Assembly: GCA_900313855.1 (NCBI GenBank)
Contig: OMSZ01000052.1
Span: forward strand, 1 to 5,814
Direction of reading: 5' to 3'
Source: an uncultured Eubacteriales bacterium
GTDB lineage: Bacteria; Bacillota; Clostridia; Lachnospirales; Lachnospiraceae
DNA length: 5,814 nucleotides
Shown: piece after piece, positions 1 to 3,341 of the stretch
Layout of the letters: every line of letters starts with the position of its first letter
Numbering within the stretch: the stretch's first letter is position 1
The notes under the pieces: model-generated
Seen by the model: only the letters and a program-made list of their open reading frames with translations
Database searches by the model: none
Told to the model about the DNA's origin: nothing
Program-made: the position numbers and the translations under genes

Positions 1-979
1 CACCATCATGAACTTCATAATCACAGCCAAATATCGCATTAACATCCGATACCGCAACAAAATTAAATACCGTATTTCTTGCAAATTCAAACTGTCTATA
101 CTCTGTGATCTCCACATTATTCTCATTTAATATTCTTACAATCTCCTCATGCTCTGCCCGATTTACTCCATTTATCTCCGTATAAAGCATATCATAAGGA
201 GAATACACATCCGCATTATCCAGAAAAGACGGATACATGGATACGCATATCCCGATCAGGAACATCATCCCACTGATCAACACACATTCAATCACATACC
301 TGACATTCCATAATCTTCGGTGCAGTTTTACAAATGCAATTTGGGGAAGTAAATGATTCCACAACCTGGGGGCTCTTACCCTTATGACTCTAGCAAGCAA
401 TCCATCCCGTTCATTCTCAACCTCTTTCAATTGTAATATCAATTTTTCTTTTATGTAGATAACTGCATTTATTATTACTGCTGTCAATGACAGCAGGACA
501 TATAATGTAATTGTCACGGCATATCCCTTCCCATTATCAAGCCATCTGATACCTTCCAGACCAATAACATATCTTATCACAGCATAGAAGCAAAATGACA
601 GAACAGTTCCCATGATTAAAGCAGCCGGAATCAGGCACGCCACAGCGAATACATTCTCATGAATTATACACATCACAGCCTCTTTCGTACTCATTCCAAG
701 CACAGTCATAACTGCATATTCCCTTTGTCGCTCCTTCCAAAACACCCTCTCTGATACGAATATCATTACCACAAAAAATGATAAGACCAATACTCCTGAA
801 AATATAATATTGCTTGATATCATCGGATCTACAATAGTCTCATTCATAAAAGCGCGATTCATATACAAAGATGCAAAAGTCAAAAGCAAAGCCACAGACA
901 ATATATTACCACCTATAAAAACAGAAAAAACATGCAGATTATGCAGCAGCATTTTCCTTGAAAGATCAGAATAATTCAT
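1..979 (-). CDS. FtsX-family ABC transporter permease, N-terminal part (runs off the left edge)
   Basis: Reading the minus strand from ATG at 979 gives 326 uninterrupted codons to the window edge; the C-terminus lies outside. Hydrophobic segments fall at about residues 17-40, 57-77, 108-139, 152-176 and 228-250. Between the second and third is an FtsX-type cytoplasmic motif (WKERQREYAVMTVLGMSTKE, residues 81-100), the hallmark of the FtsX/MacB/BceB permease family. After the fifth segment a probable extracytoplasmic domain begins (residues 251-326, cut). The start is supported by GGAGG 8 nt upstream within a GGAGGTGAT that fully matches the 16S tail. The gene overlaps the ATPase stop by 14 nt, so the two are probably translationally coupled and form one transporter. 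The family exports or senses peptides, lipids or antibiotics; the substrate cannot be read here. A BceB-like role is possible, but no two-component genes are visible to support it. Confidence 0.93.
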   Translation of the reverse strand, partial: MNYSDLSRKMLLHNLHVFSVFIGGNILSVALLLTFASLYMNRAFMNETIVDPMISSNIIFSGVLVLSFFVVMIFVSERVFWKERQREYAVMTVLGMSTKEAVMCIIHENVFAVACLIPAALIMGTVLSFCFYAVIRYVIGLEGIRWLDNGKGYAVTITLYVLLSLTAVIINAVIYIKEKLILQLKEVENERDGLLARVIRVRAPRLWNHLLPQIAFVKLHRRLWNVRYVIECVLISGMMFLIGICVSMYPSFLDNADVYSPYDMLYTEINGVNRAEHEEIVRILNENNVEITEYRQFEFARNTVFNFVAVSDVNAIFGCDYEVHDG

Positions 980-1727
980 CTTCATCACCTCCAAGTTCAC
1001 GAAGCATATTGATGATCGCATTAATTCCACCAATCTCCTTAGGAGTGCAAGAAACCTCCGATGCAAGTTTTCCATCTCTTAGTAAAACAAACAAAAAAAA
1101 AAAACTTGCCGTATACACATCATGTGTAACAATCAGAAATGCAGCGCCAAGCTCACGATTCATCTTTCGCATACATTCCATTACAATCTTTGTCGACCGC
1201 CTGTCCAGACTTCCGGTAGGTTCGTCTGCAAATACGATTTTCGGTTTTTGAATCAAAGCCCTGCCAATGGCCACCTTCTGCTTCTGTCCACCAGATATCT
1301 CATTTAGCCTTTTATCCTTCAGATTCTCAATTTCCAAAACATCCAGAATATATTGTATTTTTTGTTTCTGGGTTTCATAATCAACTTCATCAATCACTAA
1401 CGGCAACAATATATTTTCCTGCACATTTAAGCTTTCGAGCAGCTTAAAATCCTGAAATATCATTCCCATATTTCTTCTTCGGAATATCGCCATTTCTTCT
1501 GAATTAAATGTGCTTATTTCGTTATCATTTACATATACATTTCCCTCGTCCGGTGTATCCATCCCAGAAAGTATATGTAGTAATGTGGTCTTACCACTGC
1601 CTGACGGCCCCATAACCGCCACCATCTCTTCCTGTTCAACAGACATAGAAATATCCTGTAAAACACTGACGGTCTCGCCACCTGTTCTATATGATTTTGA
1701 TATATGATTTACATTCAAAACAGACAT
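966..1727 (-). CDS. ABC transporter ATP-binding protein (MacB/BceA/LolD-like), partner of the FtsX permease
   Basis: This 253-residue cytoplasmic ATPase should power the overlapping FtsX-type permease. Motifs in order: Walker A GPSGSGKTT (residues 40-48), Q-loop FQDF (Q92), signature ISGGQ (144-148, Ile in place of the usual Leu), Walker B IVFADE (164-169), D-loop SLD (173-175) and H-loop H202 in VTHD. Length is normal for the family. I prefer the ATG at 1727 to the one at 1757: it has GGAGG 7 nt upstream, and the protein then starts directly with a typical first strand (SVLNVNHISKSY). The C-terminus ends in an acidic GGDEDELF. One oddity: after the H-loop, where relatives have a stretch like SFCDRVIFLRDG, this protein reads SFFFLFVLLRDG, encoded partly by twelve consecutive T. 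The reading frame is intact, and the total length of that stretch is unchanged. Catalytic motifs predict activity, but the altered stretch makes this less certain. Confidence 0.95.
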   Translation of the reverse strand: MSVLNVNHISKSYRTGGETVSVLQDISMSVEQEEMVAVMGPSGSGKTTLLHILSGMDTPDEGNVYVNDNEISTFNSEEMAIFRRRNMGMIFQDFKLLESLNVQENILLPLVIDEVDYETQKQKIQYILDVLEIENLKDKRLNEISGGQKQKVAIGRALIQKPKIVFADEPTGSLDRRSTKIVMECMRKMNRELGAAFLIVTHDVYTASFFFLFVLLRDGKLASEVSCTPKEIGGINAIINMLRELGGDEDELF

Positions 1728-1757
1728 AAATTTTCCTCCATTATTCAATTCCCACAA

Positions 1758-1880
1758 TTAAATCAAGCCCTGTATCAATACAGCGTATATTACTTAACTT
1801 AATGACATTGTGCAGCAATAGCTGTCACACTTCTCTTGCAAATGAAAACACAAGAGTAACCGTATTGTGAATAATGGATT
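1758..1880 (-). promoter_or_regulatory. Candidate control region of the ABC operon with two dyads
   Basis: This is the only gap upstream of the ATPase gene. It holds a perfect dyad CTGTAT-CA-ATACAG (1770-1783) and a second, longer inverted repeat TGTGCAGC-aata-GCTG(t)CACA (1809-1829) with one bulged base. A TAATAT that could serve as a minus-strand -10 lies at 1792-1787, which would put the start point inside the first dyad, but I see no convincing -35 at 17 bp. The dyads could bind a regulator such as a response regulator or a GntR-type repressor. That is inference from symmetry and position; no regulator gene is in the window. Confidence 0.35.
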
Positions 1881-2339
1881 TCAATTATTAAGACGTACTG
1901 AAAGATGTACCGGAGTATCAGGTACAAAAAAAGATATTTGCATTACTCTGTAATAGAAATATGCAAATAGAACCAAGCCGCATAATCCCGTTAAGATAAA
2001 TGCCGCTGTAAAATAATTAATTAAACTGCCATTTATATAACTATTAAAATTAACCTCAGATAAAATATGTCGATTGACACAACGATCATTTCCGCTATCA
2101 ATTATTGTATCAATCCCCTGCCGGACGATATGCATTTCCTGAGCAACAATACATTCTACACTCAAACCATCTTCTGTGTAGACTCCTCCCCATGCAGAGA
2201 AATGAATTGATAGAAATAGAAGCAAAAGGAAATGTATTAATGTAAAGGTTGCGATTATATGTTTGCACCTGCCACATATTTTTTTATCTAATTCATCTAT
2301 TAGTAATTTGAACGGAATAAGGGTTGTTTTAATGACCAA
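1881..2339 (-). CDS. Small two-helix membrane protein of unknown function
   Basis: I do not recognise this 152-residue protein. It has a basic N-terminus with a CGRC motif (Cys22, Cys25), a hydrophobic helix at about residues 28-50, a polar loop of about 55 residues with two more cysteines, a second hydrophobic helix at about 107-130 and a short cytoplasmic tail. That topology (in-out-in) resembles the sensory part of a signalling protein, but no kinase or other output domain follows. The only start that gives full length is TTG at 2339, directly after an in-frame TGA; upstream is a purine-rich GAAAGAGAG, a weak ribosome binding site. The next Met is at about residue 69, beyond the first helix. 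It lies between the recombinase remnant and the ABC genes on the same strand, so it may be read with either. It could be a real small membrane gene or a decayed one. Confidence 0.5.
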   Translation of the reverse strand: MVIKTTLIPFKLLIDELDKKICGRCKHIIATFTLIHFLLLLFLSIHFSAWGGVYTEDGLSVECIVAQEMHIVRQGIDTIIDSGNDRCVNRHILSEVNFNSYINGSLINYFTAAFILTGLCGLVLFAYFYYRVMQISFFVPDTPVHLSVRLNN

Positions 2340-2362
2340 TCACTCTCTTTCTTCATATTAAA

Positions 2363-2545
2363 TTATAAGTAGATATCATTAATTATATAACTGTTATTGC
2401 AAAAAGCAACTGGAATATAATTTTTACCAGATTGCTTATCAACATATATCCTATCTTCCCTGATTCCTGCCTTTTCCATTTCTATCATCTGTCTGTCCTC
2501 GTTCTGATCTATAGATGATATTCTCACATATCCGTAACTTAACAT
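2363..2545 (-). pseudogene. Truncated serine recombinase (resolvase family), N-terminal remnant
   Basis: The first 41 or so residues match the start of a resolvase/invertase-type serine recombinase: YGYVRISSIDQNEDRQ with the catalytic-serine motif Y-x-R-[IV]-S (Ser10), then an E-KAGI-ED-IYVDKQSGK stretch. An intact protein would continue into the rest of the catalytic domain and a DNA-binding helix-turn-helix, at about 180-200 residues or more. Here similarity ends near residue 41 and 19 unrelated residues lead to a stop at 2363. No later segment toward 1881 resumes the family sequence, so this looks like a deletion or junction near 2420, not a simple frameshift. Start and ribosome binding site are intact (ATG at 2545, GGAGG 9 nt upstream). 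The catalytic serine is present but the missing remainder makes activity very unlikely. It marks past mobile DNA here. Confidence 0.85.
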
Positions 2546-2579
2546 TTCTTAGTACCTCCGTCATTTTTATAAAAATATA

Positions 2580-2614
2580 AAAGAAAAAGCTCCTCCGACA
2601 CACCTCGGAAGAGC
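2580..2614 (-). terminator. Intrinsic terminator (minus strand) just upstream of the recombinase remnant
   Basis: On the minus strand, 2614-2589 forms a 10-bp GC-rich stem (GCTCTTCCGA / TCGGAGGAGC, one G-U pair) with a six-base loop, followed at once by TTTTTCTTTT (2588-2579). On the plus strand the same hairpin has a C-A mismatch and its T-run starts about nine bases later, so the minus direction is favoured. It would stop leftward transcripts arriving from the 2650-2990 region about 35 nt before the recombinase start codon, or act as a leader attenuator of that gene. Confidence 0.75.
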
Positions 2615-2641
2615 CATACATCAATTTTTTTTATATTTCTC

Positions 2642-2670
2642 TTGAAACTATCATTGAATTATAGTATATT
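2642..2670 (+). promoter_or_regulatory. Promoter of the putative antisense RNA
   Basis: TTGAAA (2642-2647), a 17-bp spacer and TATATT (2665-2670) make a near-consensus sigma-A promoter on the plus strand. The predicted start is an A around 2677. No plus-strand coding region follows; the next element is the shared terminator at 2729-2766, which is why I read this as the promoter of a short RNA. Confidence 0.65.
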
Positions 2671-2676
2671 GTTAAT

Positions 2677-2770
2677 AGAAAAAGGTGCTGCCGATAGACG
2701 GTTAGTCCTTTTAATCTGTTAGTTATTTAAAATAACCGCTAGATCTCCAGTCTGGGCGGTTATTTTGTTT
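2677..2770 (+). ncRNA. Putative antisense RNA (antitoxin) of a type I-like module
   Basis: A transcript of about 95 nt is predicted from the plus-strand promoter to the hairpin and T-rich end at 2763-2773. It has no plausible reading frame with a ribosome binding site. Its last 40-50 nt are complementary to the end of the small-peptide mRNA on the other strand, including the stop codon and terminator stem. Its first 24 nt (GGTGCTGCC... at 2684-2707) are nearly the same as the start of the peptide mRNA. By analogy with Fst/par-type and other Gram-positive type I systems, it would limit translation or stability of the peptide mRNA. The promoter and terminator are seen; the function is inference. 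Confidence 0.5.
2729..2766. terminator. Bidirectional terminator shared by the peptide mRNA and the facing RNA
   Basis: Perfect 11-bp arms, AAAATAACCGC (2729-2739) and GCGGTTATTTT (2756-2766), enclose a 16-nt loop. The A/T ends supply a U-run in both directions: TTTTGTTTTC on the plus strand and TTTTAAAT on the minus strand. The stop codon of the 31-codon gene (2762-2760) is inside the right arm, so the gene ends in its own terminator. Two promoters point at this hairpin from opposite sides. Confidence 0.85.
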
Positions 2771-2855
2771 TCTTGCTATTCTGACCAGCCGAGTAGCCAA
2801 GTCCATAGCAAGCTATGCACAAGCTGATAACAGCAATCAAGTCAGTAATGCTCAT
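2760..2855 (-). CDS. 31-residue hydrophobic peptide, putative type I toxin
   Basis: A short gene of 31 codons plus TAA. It begins MSITDLIAVISLCIACYG, giving one membrane helix at about residues 4-21, and ends in a polar, basic tail (GQNSKKTK). A perfect AGGAGG (2870-2865) sits 9 nt before the ATG. The gene is preceded by a leader of about 105 nt with a CCTC-GAAA-GAGG hairpin (2892-2881) and ends inside a terminator shared with a facing transcript. Size, single helix, charged tail, long leader and convergent antisense RNA match type I toxins of Firmicutes (Fst, TxpA, BsrG and holin-like peptides), which depolarise or disturb the membrane when overproduced. I do not place it in a named family. 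It could instead be a small regulatory or transporter-associated membrane peptide. That it is translated is well supported; toxicity is inference. Confidence 0.75.
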   Translation of the reverse strand: MSITDLIAVISLCIACYGLGYSAGQNSKKTK

Positions 2856-2962
2856 AAAACAAGTCCTCCTATCGAAGATTCCTCTTTCGAGGTTTCTATG
2901 TAAACAGAGTTCACAGTACTCCGACCATCAGACTAACCGCCTACCGTATATGGCAGCGCCCT
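2856..2962 (-). promoter_or_regulatory. Structured 5' leader of the small-peptide mRNA
   Basis: About 105 nt separate the predicted start (near 2961) from the ATG at 2855. The leader starts with GGGCGCTGCC and the GGTTAGTC repeat, then has a weak GAGT/ACTC hairpin and the stable CCTC-GAAA-GAGG tetraloop hairpin (2892-2881). That CCTC is also complementary to GAGG in the ribosome binding site (2868-2865), so two alternative pairings are possible. Leaders that hide the ribosome binding site until processing are common in type I toxin mRNAs; only the sequence features are seen here. Confidence 0.45.
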
Positions 2963-2967
2963 CAATT

Positions 2968-2996
2968 ATATTAACATATCCCTTCTTAATGGACAA
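2968..2996 (-). promoter_or_regulatory. Promoter of the small-peptide gene
   Basis: On the minus strand, TTGTCC (2996-2991), a 17-bp spacer and TAATAT (2973-2968) form a good sigma-A promoter. An overlapping perfect TATAAT (2970-2965) is also present but lies 20 bp from the -35. The start would be near 2961, at the GGGCGCTGCC leader repeat. Confidence 0.7.
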
Positions 2997-3041
2997 GCAA
3001 TATATTATTAAAAACTACGAATGTAGTATTTTTTCCTTTAA

Positions 3042-3236
3042 ATAAACCCTTTATTTTTACACTATCGTACAATTACTCAATTACAACTTGCAGAATCCGT
3101 CAATATAAGCAGAACTCATATGAGCAATATTGAAGCTCCCAATATGCCAACCTCTATTTCACTTGAAACACTTATGGATATAGCAGACAGCTTAGACATT
3201 CCTGTTGATGTATTACTACATTTTAACAATTTATAA
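3042..3236 (+). pseudogene. XRE/Cro-CI-type helix-turn-helix regulator, C-terminal remnant
   Basis: The plus-strand frame ending at TAA 3234-3236 encodes RTITQLQLAESVNISRTHMS (from 3066), then NIE and a tail with SLETLMDIADSLDIPVDVLL. This is the pattern of an XRE-family DNA-binding domain: ITQ..LA (helix 2), V.ISRTHMSNIE (recognition helix), LETL..IA..L.IPVD.LL (last helices). The N-terminal helix and start are missing: the frame opens after a TAA at 3039 with no ATG, GTG or TTG start and no ribosome binding site before the homology. About 57 residues of good homology remain. As a truncated domain it is unlikely to be made. Together with the recombinase remnant it suggests the flank of an old insertion or deletion; such regulators are common in phages, integrative elements and toxin-antitoxin loci. 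Confidence 0.85.
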
Positions 3237-3280
3237 GTACTGTATATCACTGTACAGGATTATACGGGTGAATATTATTA

Positions 3281-3310
3281 TAAAAAACAGGAGAGCATGT
3301 AATGCTCTCC
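3281..3310 (-). terminator. Intrinsic terminator of the Sel1-repeat gene
   Basis: On the minus strand a perfect 9-bp stem, GGAGAGCAT / ATGCTCTCC, with a three-base loop (3310-3290) is followed by TGTTTTTTAT (3289-3280). It lies 31 nt after the stop codon at 3342 and marks the end of that transcription unit. In the plus direction no T-run follows. Confidence 0.88.
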
Positions 3311-3341
3311 CAAACCTTATCAATATCTCTATTACAACTAA

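Larger units (their letters stand above)
2684..2960. repeat. Inverted repeat bracketing the small-peptide gene (arms 2684-2707 and 2931-2960)
   Basis: The left arm reads GGTGCTGCC-gataga-CGGTTAGTC. The right arm is its inverted counterpart, GACTAACCG-(12 nt)-GGCAGCGCC. The two nine-base cores match at 9/9 and 8/9; the spacing differs by six bases. Each arm lies just after one of the two facing promoters, so both RNAs begin with the same leader. It may be a leader or operator duplicated with the promoter, or the terminal repeat of a tiny mobile element. No flanking target-site duplication is evident. Confidence 0.7.

Noticed and set aside
958..1251. 97-codon plus-strand open frame antisense to the ATPase
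   Set aside because: It mirrors the conserved ATPase and its low-complexity residues come from the antisense strand; it has no start signals.
1770..1783. LexA (SOS) box
   Set aside because: CTG-N8-CAG has the wrong spacing for the CTG-N10-CAG proteobacterial box and does not match the Firmicute CGAAC-N4-GTTCG box.
2684..2960. Complete insertion sequence or MITE with target-site duplication
   Set aside because: The arms are inverted, but their outer flanks differ and I found no matching short direct repeats outside them; kept only as an alternative reading.
2815..3045. 76-codon plus-strand open frame across the peptide module
   Set aside because: It is antisense to the small peptide and its leader, has no ribosome binding site, and its composition has no recognisable domain.
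3239..3258. Short CTGTA/TACAG symmetry after the XRE remnant
   Set aside because: The arms are only five bases in AT-rich DNA with no promoter or gene clearly linked to it.
2546..3341. tRNA, CRISPR array or known riboswitch in the gene-poor stretch
   Set aside because: There are no cloverleaf arms, no regularly spaced repeats, and no riboswitch core I recognise; the stretch is explained by the peptide module, the terminators and the XRE remnant.
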